Assembly (NCBI RefSeq): GCF_000800255.1
Contig: NZ_CP009747.1
Location: forward strand, 992,001-1,056,000
Direction of reading: 5' to 3'
Source: Pseudomonas parafulva
GTDB lineage: Bacteria; Pseudomonadota; Gammaproteobacteria; Pseudomonadales; Pseudomonadaceae
Length of the DNA stretch: 64,000 nt
Part shown: positions 1-7,565 of the stretch, piece by piece
Layout: each line of letters starts with the position of its first letter
Numbering within the stretch: the stretch's first letter is position 1
Made by a program: the position numbers and the translations under genes
The notes under the pieces: model-generated
The model's database searches: none
The model's input: only the letters and a program-made list of their open reading frames with translations
What the model was told of the DNA's origin: nothing

Positions 1-2306
1 CGGCCAGCCGGGTATCGGCGGGGGATGAAGCGTATCTGGTGGCCGGTGGTCGGTTGGAACTGCTGGCTGAGGCTGACAGTGATTACTCGTTGTACGACAA
101 GAAGAGCAAAGGGAGTTTTGGCAGCAAGAAAACCCAGCGCGATGAAGTGACCGATGTGAAGTATGTCGGCAGTGCGGTGTCGGCTGGGGGCGATGTGACC
201 CTCGCGAGCGGTGGAGATCAGCGGTATCAGGCGGCCACGCTTGAGAGTGGGAAGGATCTGACGCTTGAGAGTGGTGGTGGGATTGCGTTTGAAGGCGTGA
301 AGGATCTGCATCAGGAGAGTCACGAGAAGAGCAAGTCGGATCTGGCGTGGAATAGTGCGAAAGGCCGTGGCACGACTGACGAGACTCTTCGACAGAATCA
401 GCTGGTTGCGCAAGGCATCTTGACAATCAAGGCTGTCGACGGATTGAAGATTGATATCAAGCATATCGATCAGGCCACTGTCAGCCAGAGTATCGACGCC
501 ATGATCGTGGCTGATCCCAAGCTTGCGTGGCTCAAGGAAGCTGAACTACGGGGTGATGTGGACTGGCGTCGAGTCAAGGAGGTTCACGACAGCTTCAAGT
601 ACGACCACTCAGGTTTGGGGACGGGAGCTTCACTCGTCATCGCAATCATCGTGACCTATCTGACTTGGGGAGCTGGAGCCACTTTGGTTGGAGCGGCTAG
701 TAACTCAACAATCGGTTTTGCCGCCAACTCGGTGGTCAGTGCTGCCGCTACTAACGCTGCCACCAGTACGGTAAACAACCGTGGCAATCTCGGTGCGGTG
801 GTCAAGGATGTGACCTCCAGCAATGCCATGAAAGGTTATGTGATGGCGGCGCTTGCACCGGGCGGTGACAGCATCGTGTCACGCATTGCGCTCAAAGCGG
901 CGCTGAGTACGGTGGTCTACGGTGGCAGCCTGAAGGACAACGCTGTCCAGGCCGGCTTGGAGGTTGCTGCGGACGCACTGAGCGGAGCGATCTTCAATGA
1001 GGTGGGAGATCGCCTGATGGGCAGCGGGTTGCCCAAGCGTATCGCAGTGCATGCCGTCGTCGGTGGTCTGATTGCTGAAGCGGCGGGCGGTGACTTCCGC
1101 ACGGCGGCTTTGGCGGCAGGTGCGAATGAGGCTTTGGTGCAACTGGTCGGGGACAAGATCTTTCCCGGTGAAGCTCACGACCGTGTATTGGGCATGACCT
1201 CACAATTGGTCGGTATGACGGTTGCTGCCGGCCTGGGTGCTGACGCCAAAGATCAACAGGTGGCTGCTTGGGTCGCACAGCAGGCGACTCAGAACAACTT
1301 CCTCCGACATAAAGAGGTCGAGGCGTTTCTCGCCGAGCTCAAGACGTGTGATGCGACCAATTCGTGCGCTGATGTACGCAAGCGGTATGGCGACCTGAAC
1401 ATCGAAAATCAGGAGCGGCTTGAGCAACTGTGTGCCCGTGACATGGACGCCTGCCGCAGCGAGTACAAGTCGTTCTCCGATGACTACCAGAAGACCCATG
1501 CGTTGTTGGCTGACAGCATGAAGGAGGTCGGGTGGAAAGATCAGTATGCCCTCGGGGCTACGGTACTCAGTAACTACCAGGCCATGCAGACCCTCGTCGG
1601 AACCGCCATGACCAAGGCGGTGACCGATGCAGCCCAAGAGGCTGCGGGACAGGTAGGCGTTGGGGTTGATGCAGAGGATGTCGGTAAGTTTGGGATGTGG
1701 TTGCGAACTGTCGTCAAGGCAGTCACAAATCGCAAGGGAGCAGTAGGTGGTGCTGTTGGACAGGCTGGAGATAAGCCGAAGGCTTCTACCAGTGGCGGCG
1801 CGTCACAAAATCCTAACTCGACAAGTTCGCAGACAGACGCTGAAGCCGGTACGCTGGTTGATCGGAATGTTATTGGTGGAGGGGCAAAGGCCATAGGCCC
1901 TGTTCCAAATCTTACTGAGCGGGGCACGTTAGTTAACCTGCACCCAAATGATGTTGCTATTGCACAGCGACCAGTAAGAACACTCGTACAGGATGAGTCT
2001 GGTCGCTATTGGCTGCAAACCTCAACCGGGAAGCGAATAACACCATCAGGTTCATACGATTTTGTAACTATGCCGGACGGAAGTATTCGGGTTGCCAGAC
2101 CGAATGTGAACCAAAACTTCTCAACCCATCTTGGGTTGAGTGGTGGTGGAGAAGTTAAATATGCGGGCTCTATACGCTTCGGGAATAACGATGGTCCAAG
2201 CCGAGGGACAATAAATCAGTGGACTAACAATTCTGGGCATTATCAACCACCTGCAACTTTAAGTGGTAATGCCGGGTTGCCGCAAGGCTTGTTTAATCTG
2301 AGGTAG
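1..2306 (+). CDS. CdiA/FhaB-type contact-dependent toxin, C-terminal part (5' end outside window)
   Basis: The reading frame is open from base 3 of the window, so this is the last 767 residues of a much larger two-partner-secreted exoprotein. The first 130 residues show the repetitive SAGGDVTLASGG / LESGKDLTLESGGG pattern of filamentous haemagglutinin beta-helices. A hydrophobic Gly/Ala-rich stretch follows (near SLVIAIIVTYLTWGAGATL), as in the DUF637-type region of CdiA and FhaB. After that comes a charged, cysteine-containing pre-toxin region (nt 1320-1720) and a separate C-terminal module (about nt 1840-2306) ending in a GHYQPP motif. The last 450 bases are clearly richer in A+T than the stalk, as expected of exchangeable toxin tips. 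Family knowledge: the tip is delivered into neighbouring cells and a downstream gene gives immunity. The toxic activity of this tip is not recognised. The CdiB transporter would lie upstream, out of view. Confidence 0.85.
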   Translation, partial: ASRVSAGDEAYLVAGGRLELLAEADSDYSLYDKKSKGSFGSKKTQRDEVTDVKYVGSAVSAGGDVTLASGGDQRYQAATLESGKDLTLESGGGIAFEGVKDLHQESHEKSKSDLAWNSAKGRGTTDETLRQNQLVAQGILTIKAVDGLKIDIKHIDQATVSQSIDAMIVADPKLAWLKEAELRGDVDWRRVKEVHDSFKYDHSGLGTGASLVIAIIVTYLTWGAGATLVGAASNSTIGFAANSVVSAAATNAATSTVNNRGNLGAVVKDVTSSNAMKGYVMAALAPGGDSIVSRIALKAALSTVVYGGSLKDNAVQAGLEVAADALSGAIFNEVGDRLMGSGLPKRIAVHAVVGGLIAEAAGGDFRTAALAAGANEALVQLVGDKIFPGEAHDRVLGMTSQLVGMTVAAGLGADAKDQQVAAWVAQQATQNNFLRHKEVEAFLAELKTCDATNSCADVRKRYGDLNIENQERLEQLCARDMDACRSEYKSFSDDYQKTHALLADSMKEVGWKDQYALGATVLSNYQAMQTLVGTAMTKAVTDAAQEAAGQVGVGVDAEDVGKFGMWLRTVVKAVTNRKGAVGGAVGQAGDKPKASTSGGASQNPNSTSSQTDAEAGTLVDRNVIGGGAKAIGPVPNLTERGTLVNLHPNDVAIAQRPVRTLVQDESGRYWLQTSTGKRITPSGSYDFVTMPDGSIRVARPNVNQNFSTHLGLSGGGEVKYAGSIRFGNNDGPSRGTINQWTNNSGHYQPPATLSGNAGLPQGLFNLR

Positions 2307-2314
2307 ACCAGGTT

Positions 2315-2731
2315 ATGAATGAAAGACAGAAAAATCTATGTGTGCAGCTTGCAAAAATGGGTTCTGAGGAGGCTGCTGAGTGGTTGATGACCAAATACCC
2401 AATAGAGTCAATAGATTATGGTGAGGCTCTGCTATTGATCCCCCATCGCTCCTGGAAACGATCCGATCAGAAGCGACTGGCTCAGTACTACTTCAGGAAA
2501 TTGCCTTTCTCTGGCGCAAGAGGATATGAGGCGTTTGCCTCATTTATGTCCATGAGGACTTTTCTGGACTGTGTTAAGGAGCGCTTGCCAATGAGTGCTT
2601 CTGATGCAAGTTTGCTGCTGTATTACTTGATTCCTGTTCTCAATAAGACTGCTAAAAGCGACTCTGATCGCCAGCTTATTATGAGTCTTATCAATGAAAT
2701 TCAGCTCCATGACCGCGCTGAACCGACATAA
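2315..2731 (+). CDS. Candidate immunity protein for the preceding CDI toxin
   Basis: This 138-residue protein begins 8 bases after the toxin stop codon on the same strand. It is soluble, without a signal peptide or membrane segment, and looks mostly alpha-helical (for example LLLYYLIPVLNKTAKSDSDR). No family is recognised. Its position, size and A+T-rich composition matching the toxin tip are the reasons for calling it immunity; the sequence shows no direct link to the toxin. It ends just before an IS66-family element. Another short hydrophobic frame overlaps its 3' end in a different phase. Confidence 0.55.
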   Translation: MNERQKNLCVQLAKMGSEEAAEWLMTKYPIESIDYGEALLLIPHRSWKRSDQKRLAQYYFRKLPFSGARGYEAFASFMSMRTFLDCVKERLPMSASDASLLLYYLIPVLNKTAKSDSDRQLIMSLINEIQLHDRAEPT

Positions 2732-2805
2732 CCCGCTGCTCTGGCTGTACCTGCTATTGCTGCCCTGGGCGGTTCTGGGCGTGCAGCTTGCAACGCCGAA
2801 AGTCG
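2709..2805 (+). pseudogene. Short hydrophobic ORF cut off by the IS66 element
   Basis: An ATG at 2709 opens a frame for about 32 residues, with a strong hydrophobic stretch (LLWLYLLLLPWAVLGV), before the left end of the insertion element at 2806. It resembles a signal anchor or the N-terminus of a small membrane protein. Only the start survives, and no continuation is recognisable right of the element at 4841. It overlaps the end of the candidate immunity gene by 23 bases, and its ribosome binding site is weak. It may be chance coding, so confidence is low. Confidence 0.25.
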
Positions 2806-2824
2806 GTAACCGATCCATGAACCC
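2806..2824 (+). repeat. Left inverted repeat of the IS66 element
   Basis: GTAACCGATCCATGAACCC; it matches the inward-reading right end at 15 of 19 positions. The leading GTAA is typical of IS66-family termini. The boundary is inferred from this pairing only. Confidence 0.6.
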
Positions 2825-2849
2825 ACCTACCGCAAGGTGGAAGCCAAGG

Positions 2850-4378
2850 TTACCGTGGCATCTCTGGCGAACAGTTCCATGGCAGCAGCGCTTCGTAGTC
2901 TGCTACTGACGACGCATGCGGCAGTCGCTCAAGTACGTGGCGCAGCCACGTATAGGGCTCTTGGCCGTTGATCTTGGCGGTTTCGACCAAGCTGTAGATC
3001 TGCGCGCTGGCCGTGGCTCCCTTGGGCGTGTCACTGAACAGCCAAGCCTTGCGCCCGATCACAAACGGCTTTATGGCCCGCTCTGCCAGGTTGTTGTCGA
3101 TCGGCAGGTGGCCCGCCTCGACGTAGCGTTCCAGGCGGTTCCAGTTGTTTGCCAGGTAATGCACCGCCTTGCCCAGTACGCTTTGCGGTGTCACTTGCGA
3201 GTGCGTCTTGTCGAGCCAACTTTTCAACTGCTCAAGGATCGGCAGGCTTCGTTCCTGACGACCGATAAAACGATGTTCATCGCTGGCATCCTTGAGGTCA
3301 CGTTCGATGCCATACAGTTTGTTGATCATCGTCAGCGCAACATCGGCGCGACCAGTCTTGCCCTTGGGCTGCACCTTCTGCGCTTCGACGAATTTACGCC
3401 GGGCATGCGCCATGCACGCCAGTCGTTCAACACCCGGCTGTAGCGCCAACGCGTTGTAGCCGGCGTAATCATCGGTCATCACGTAGCCGCGATAGCCCTC
3501 CAGCAGGCGCAGCGGCACCTCCTGCGCGCGGCTGGTGGTGTAATCGAACAGCACGACTTGTCGATCAGGCGGGCCACTGGCCTGCACCCACATCCAGGAC
3601 TGACTGGTCGGATCACGATCCGGCTCTTTGAGCACCTGCACTCTGGTTTCGTCGCAATGGATCACCGGGCTTTCCAGCAGGCGGTCACGCATCAGGTTCA
3701 GCAATGGCTGAACGTGTTCGCTGCACTGGATGACCCAGCGGGCCAGGGTTTGCCGGGGGATCTCGATACCATGTCGGCTCAGCACCGTCTCGAAGCGGTG
3801 CAGCGGTAGGCCATCGACGTACTTGGTGGTCAGCAACATGGCCAGCACGCTGGGACTGGCCATGCTCTTTTCGATCAATTGCGCCGGCTTGCCAGCGGTG
3901 ACCGGCGCAGTTTCGCAACCACGGCAGCCATAGACTTTGCGTACGTGTTTGAGCACACGGATCTGCATCGGCACGATGTCGAGCTGTTCGCTGGTTTGCT
4001 CGCCAATCACGTGTTTGCGGCAACCACAGGCGCAAGTCAGTTCGTGCTCGGGCAAGTCATGAATGACTTCAATACGTGGTAGGTCAGCCGACAGAGGTTT
4101 GCGTTTGCCACGCGGCTTGGCCGGCGCAACCACGTCTTCTTCGGCATCATCAGCGGCAGGTACCCACTGGCTTTCAGGTTCGTTAAACAACGCCAGTTGG
4201 GGTGTGTTGGACTCGACGGTTTGCTCGGACTTGCGAACAGTCGGTCGCGCAGCAGCTTGACCTGTTCTTTAAGATCGACGATCTGGCCTTTATCGACCGT
4301 GCGCTCGGCCAACAACTTCGCAAGCAGTTGTTTGAGCGCGGCAGGGTCATCAGGAAGATCATCGGGCACTGAAATCAT
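2850..4378 (-). pseudogene. tnpC: IS66-family transposase (TnpC), frameshifted
   Basis: The N-terminal part (from 4378, MISVPDDLPDDPAALKQLL) runs in one frame as far as LLRDRLF; the remaining 446 residues continue in another frame. The shift lies at about 4231-4237, where the minus strand reads ctgttcgcaagtccgag. An intact family member would read LFGRKSEQ there, so about four bases appear to be missing. Downstream everything is well preserved: a zinc-binding CACGC region, the DDE-type acidic residues ([25 protein letters not shown]) and the C-terminal IS66 tail. It is probably non-functional, unless the indel is a sequencing error. Confidence 0.85.
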
Positions 4379-4396
4379 GGCCCGGATTATACCGAC

Positions 4397-4755
4397 TCAG
4401 GCGACGAAACGGGGTGTCAAAACCTGATGCGGACGGTTGCGCCAGAGATCGAAACCGTCGAGTAGCCAATTCAGTTCCTGAACGGTCAAAACGATGGCTT
4501 CGTCGGTGACGTCGGGCGAGGTTTTGAAACGCTCGGCTTCGAGGCGCTTGAGCCAAAGGCAGAAGCCGTTGCGCTCCCAGTACAACACCTTGATGCGGTT
4601 ACGGGCTTTATTGAGGAAGACGAAAAGTACCGGGTCGGACACGGCGACTTTGATATCCAGTTCGACCAGGGCAGTGAGCCCGTCGATGGACTTTCGAAAG
4701 TCCACGGACTTGGGGTAGAGTAGACTTTTTCGACTTTGCTGTCGGGACGCATCAT
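4397..4755 (-). pseudogene. tnpB: IS66 Orf2-like protein (TnpB), frameshifted near its start
   Basis: The start at 4755 gives MMRPDSKVEKVY, then the frame is lost. The conserved continuation (VDFRKSIDGLTALVELDI ... WERNGFCLWLKRLEAERF) is in another phase down to 4397. The break is at about 4718-4720, where one C is missing relative to an expected VYLYPK. TnpB is the accessory IS66 protein needed for transposition. A Met inside the conserved part (4705) could restart translation, giving 102 residues. Confidence 0.8.
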
Positions 4756-4821
4756 GGTGGGCTGGCTCCAGAAAGAAATCGGGAGCGCAGCATCGTGAAT
4801 CAGGTGGACGCTTGGAATGTG

Positions 4822-4840
4822 GGGATGATGGATCCCTTAC
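4822..4840 (-). repeat. Right inverted repeat of the IS66 element
   Basis: Read on the minus strand from 4840 it is GTAAGGGATCCATCATCCC, pairing with the left end at 2806. It lies about 70 bases upstream of the tnpB start. Confidence 0.6.
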
Positions 4841-4963
4841 GGTCGATTGACAGCTGAGTAGTGGGTGTGATCAAGCCGATGCGTTCCTTGAGGCACGCTC
4901 TGGCTTGTTCAAAAATCTTTGTTCGCTATAGGCTTTCGCTGGTCTCTAATAAAAGGCTATTAA

Positions 4964-5446
4964 ATGAAAATTAAATATTATGCTATGGCGTTGTTTTTTA
5001 TAGTTTCAGGTTGTCAAAGTTCTGATCCAAATACGTCGGTTGAGCGTGGCGGGTCAAGTCAGAGTCGTGAAATTTTCAATTCAGAGTATGAAAATCGCCT
5101 GAAAAAACTTATTGTGCCCAGTGAAAATGTAGAAGTGAACGTCGTTGAAATCATGGAGGTCAGTCTTCAGGAGTGCAGAAGTCTGAATTCTCAAAGCTAT
5201 CTCGATAAGTCTGAATGTGCTTCTGATTCTCTGGCATTTATGTATGATTATTTTGAGCGTAACTTTGGTTCTGAGGATGTGGCTTTAAATTCGGATAATG
5301 AGGTGTTTGTTGGTGCAGTTGAAAAGTGGCTTTTGTACATGTCTAAGGTGAAATCAGACCCGACTTATGCTGGTCTCGCAAATCTGGAATTGCAAGCCTA
5401 TTACTCTGTATTGGTAGCCTCCAAGACAATTTCTCGAAAAAATTGA
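4964..5446 (+). CDS. Small A+T-rich lipoprotein of unknown function
   Basis: This 160-residue protein has a classic lipoprotein signal: MKIKYYAMALFFIVSGCQSS, with lipobox VSGC and the lipidated Cys at residue 17. Asp is not at +2 (Gln is), which favours outer-membrane sorting. The mature part is hydrophilic with two further cysteines (about residues 70 and 85) that could form a disulfide. The ribosome binding site AAAGG lies 7 bases before the ATG. Codon use and base composition are much more A+T-rich than the rest of the window, suggesting horizontal acquisition along with the CDI region. No family is recognised. Confidence 0.75.
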   Translation: MKIKYYAMALFFIVSGCQSSDPNTSVERGGSSQSREIFNSEYENRLKKLIVPSENVEVNVVEIMEVSLQECRSLNSQSYLDKSECASDSLAFMYDYFERNFGSEDVALNSDNEVFVGAVEKWLLYMSKVKSDPTYAGLANLELQAYYSVLVASKTISRKN

Positions 5447-5837
5447 TTTGGATTATCAGGCTTGTTCGTTGAGCTTTTGCGCTGCATGTCAATAACTGTC
5501 TATGAATGTCGTGACTCGATAACGCATATGCGATGCTCTAAATTATGTGTTTTCTCCGCGTGCTTTACTGGTCGGGGCTGCTAGGTTATTTGTTCGAGCC
5601 GCTATACTTCATGAGTCCCAAATATGGCTGCCGTACAACAGAGCGCTCACCGAACACGTCCTTATTGAAGGACTGTCAAGCTCTGCTGCCGTACTGCTCA
5701 AGAACCAAGGCTAACCGCTAGTACGCCGCCGCACCCTCAAATAAGTAATACTTAAACATCACCCGAGAAAACCCCATCCAATAACCACTCCCCCCATAGC
5801 GGGCCCACTCCCCCGAGCCCGCCACACCGCTCCTACC
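5447..5837. other. Intergenic stretch without a recognised gene; one nested hairpin
   Basis: No convincing coding frame is seen. A nested inverted repeat lies at 5639-5685: CAGAGC pairs with GCTCTG, enclosing GTCCTT-attg-AAGGAC. The word gctgccgtac occurs on both sides of it (about 5627 and 5685). It could be a transcription terminator relic or a structured RNA; there is no T tract. The sequence changes from A+T-rich to G+C-rich across this stretch, marking the right edge of the accessory region. Confidence 0.4.
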
Positions 5838-5975
5838 TCAAGGACACTGACACGTCGAAGGCCCAAACACCGGCCCGCTGCAAGGGTCTTTCGACGGGCC
5901 GAACACCGGGCACGCCGCTTGGGCAGTCAGGGAGAAACCACAGAGCAGAAACACCGCCAACAGTACGTTCTTCAT
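5838..5975 (-). CDS. 45-residue secreted cysteine-rich peptide
   Basis: The ATG at 5975 is preceded by AGGAG with 7 bases of spacing. Translation starts MKNVLLAVFLLCGFSLTAQA, a textbook Sec signal peptide with an A-Q-A cleavage site, followed by a mature peptide of about 25 residues. The mature part contains the hexapeptide PVFGPS twice (residues 23-28 and 35-40) and four cysteines (22, 32, 42, 44), enough for two disulfides. It is rich in Pro and Gly. The stop is TGA at 5838. It lies 218 bases downstream of the MFS transporter gene on the same strand. Function is unknown; a small periplasmic or secreted peptide is the only inference made. Confidence 0.65.
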   Translation of the reverse strand: MKNVLLAVFLLCGFSLTAQAACPVFGPSKDPCSGPVFGPSTCQCP

Positions 5976-6193
5976 TCGCAAGCTCCTGAGTGGGTAAACC
6001 CACGCGTTCTATCCATAGTGAGGGTACGGTCGGTCATCACGGACGCTGGCGGGCTCGCCACACTCGCCCGGAAGGTCCGTTCGCCCGGTCGCGGCACATC
6101 GCCAGACAGGCCAGCGAGGGCCGGACCCGGAGCAGTAAAGATCAGCCCCGTCGAACGCGCCAGTGTGGCGTAACGTCGCAAATCCCCGCCGCC

Positions 6194-7522
6194 TCAGTTC
6201 TTGGCGCTGGAATACTTGCGCCCTTGGTCGAGCAGGGCGAACACCACCACCAACACCCCAGCCACCGCCAGGATGAGCGCGACGCCATCGGTAGAGTGCG
6301 TCGCCGAGCCTGCCACCAATGCCAGCCCGCCCAGCGGTGCCAGGCCGCCTGCCACCGCCGTGCCGATTTCGCGGCCGGTGCCGAAGCCTGAGGCGCGGGT
6401 CTGGGTGGGGAACTGTCGGCTCAGGAACGAGCCCTGTGGGGCGAACATCATTGGCGCCAGGATGCCGGTGCCGAGGGCGATCGCCACATAGATCAGCGTC
6501 GGCTCGCCGGTGCTCAGCAGGCGCAGGAAGGGGTAGGCGAACAGCACCGACAGCAGGCCGCCGAGCATCAGTACGGTCTTGCTGCTCCAGCGGTCGCACA
6601 GCCAGCCGAAGAAGGGCACGGCGAAGATCGCTACCAGGCTGGCGATGGTCACCGACAGGGAGGTGACGTGGGCCTCGACGCCTTTGAACTGGGTCAGGTA
6701 GGCCAGGGAAAAGGTCTTGAAGATGTAGCTCAGGGCGTTGTAGCCGACCGCCACGAAGAACACCACGGCCAGGCCTTTGCGGTCATTGCGCAGCAGCAGC
6801 TTGAGTGGCGAGACCTTGGGGGTGTCCTCGGCCGTGTCCAGGGCTTTGAAGTCCGGGGTTTCCGGGATGCTCTTGCGCACCCACAGGCCCACCGCCACCA
6901 GTGCGATGCTGGCGATGAAGGGGATGCGCCAGCCACCGGCCAGCAGGAAGTCGTTGCCGTTCATGGTCAGCAGGTACACGGTCAGCGACGACAGCAGCAG
7001 GCCCAGGTTCAGGCCCAGCGCTGGCCAGGCGCCTTGGCTGCCGCGCTTGCCTTCGCTGGCGTGCTCGTAAGAGGTGACCGCTGCGCCGGACAGTTCGGCG
7101 CCGGCGCCCAGGCCTTGGATGATGCGGATCACCACCAGCAGGATCGGCGCCCAGATGCCGAGGGTGGCGTAGCCGGGGATCAGGCCGATCAGCGTGGTGC
7201 ATACGCCCATCAGGCAGAAGGTGATCACCAGCACGTGCTTGCGGCCGAAGCGGTCGCCCAGGTAGCCGAACAGGATGCCGCCGAACGGGCGGGCGATGAA
7301 GCCGATGGCGAAGGTGGAGAAAGCCAGCAGGGAGGCCACCGCTGGGTTGCTGGCGTCGAAGAAGATCTTCGAGAAAACGATCGCGGCCATGGTCGCGTAG
7401 AGGTAGAAGTCATACCACTCCAGCATCGAACCGAAGATGGTCGCCGCCGCGACCTTGCGCAGGCGCTTGCGTTGCTGGTCGGGGGTTTCCGTCGCGGACG
7501 GGGCCGTTTCATGTGCCGACAT
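6194..7522 (-). CDS. MFS transporter, metabolite:H+ symporter type
   Basis: A 442-residue polytopic membrane protein with about 12 hydrophobic segments. Signature motif A is visible as GYLGDRFGRKHVLV between helices 2 and 3, and the N-terminus LEWYDFYLYATMAA is typical of the MHS (KgtP/ProP/ShiA-like) subfamily, which imports small organic acids or betaines with protons. It starts 43 bases after the stop of lhgO with a good AAGGA site, so the two are probably cotranscribed. Context suggests a C5 dicarboxylate-type substrate such as 2-oxoglutarate, 2-hydroxyglutarate or a compound degraded to them; this is inference from the neighbour only. Confidence 0.85.
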   Translation of the reverse strand: MSAHETAPSATETPDQQRKRLRKVAAATIFGSMLEWYDFYLYATMAAIVFSKIFFDASNPAVASLLAFSTFAIGFIARPFGGILFGYLGDRFGRKHVLVITFCLMGVCTTLIGLIPGYATLGIWAPILLVVIRIIQGLGAGAELSGAAVTSYEHASEGKRGSQGAWPALGLNLGLLLSSLTVYLLTMNGNDFLLAGGWRIPFIASIALVAVGLWVRKSIPETPDFKALDTAEDTPKVSPLKLLLRNDRKGLAVVFFVAVGYNALSYIFKTFSLAYLTQFKGVEAHVTSLSVTIASLVAIFAVPFFGWLCDRWSSKTVLMLGGLLSVLFAYPFLRLLSTGEPTLIYVAIALGTGILAPMMFAPQGSFLSRQFPTQTRASGFGTGREIGTAVAGGLAPLGGLALVAGSATHSTDGVALILAVAGVLVVVFALLDQGRKYSSAKN

Positions 7523-7565
7523 GGGTTATTCCTTATTGTCTTTGTAGTGGAAGGTGCAGCAGAAA

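Larger units (their letters stand above)
2806..4840 (-). mobile_element. Degenerate IS66-family insertion sequence
   Basis: The element holds a tnpB-like and a tnpC-like gene, both read on the minus strand; no tnpA-like frame is present. Proposed ends are imperfect inverted repeats starting GTAA: GTAACCGATCCATGAACCC at 2806 and GTAAGGGATCCATCATCCC read inward from 4840, with 15 of 19 positions matching. IS66 elements typically begin with GTAA and duplicate 8 bp of target. Here the flanking octamers (gaaagtcg left, ggtcgatt right) differ, so no target duplication is visible. Both genes are frameshifted, so the copy is probably immobile unless helped in trans. Confidence 0.8.

Noticed and set aside
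2850..4378. Programmed frameshift producing the IS66 transposase
   Set aside because: IS66 TnpC is not known to use frameshifting, there is no slippery run at 4231-4237, and tnpB in the same element is also broken.
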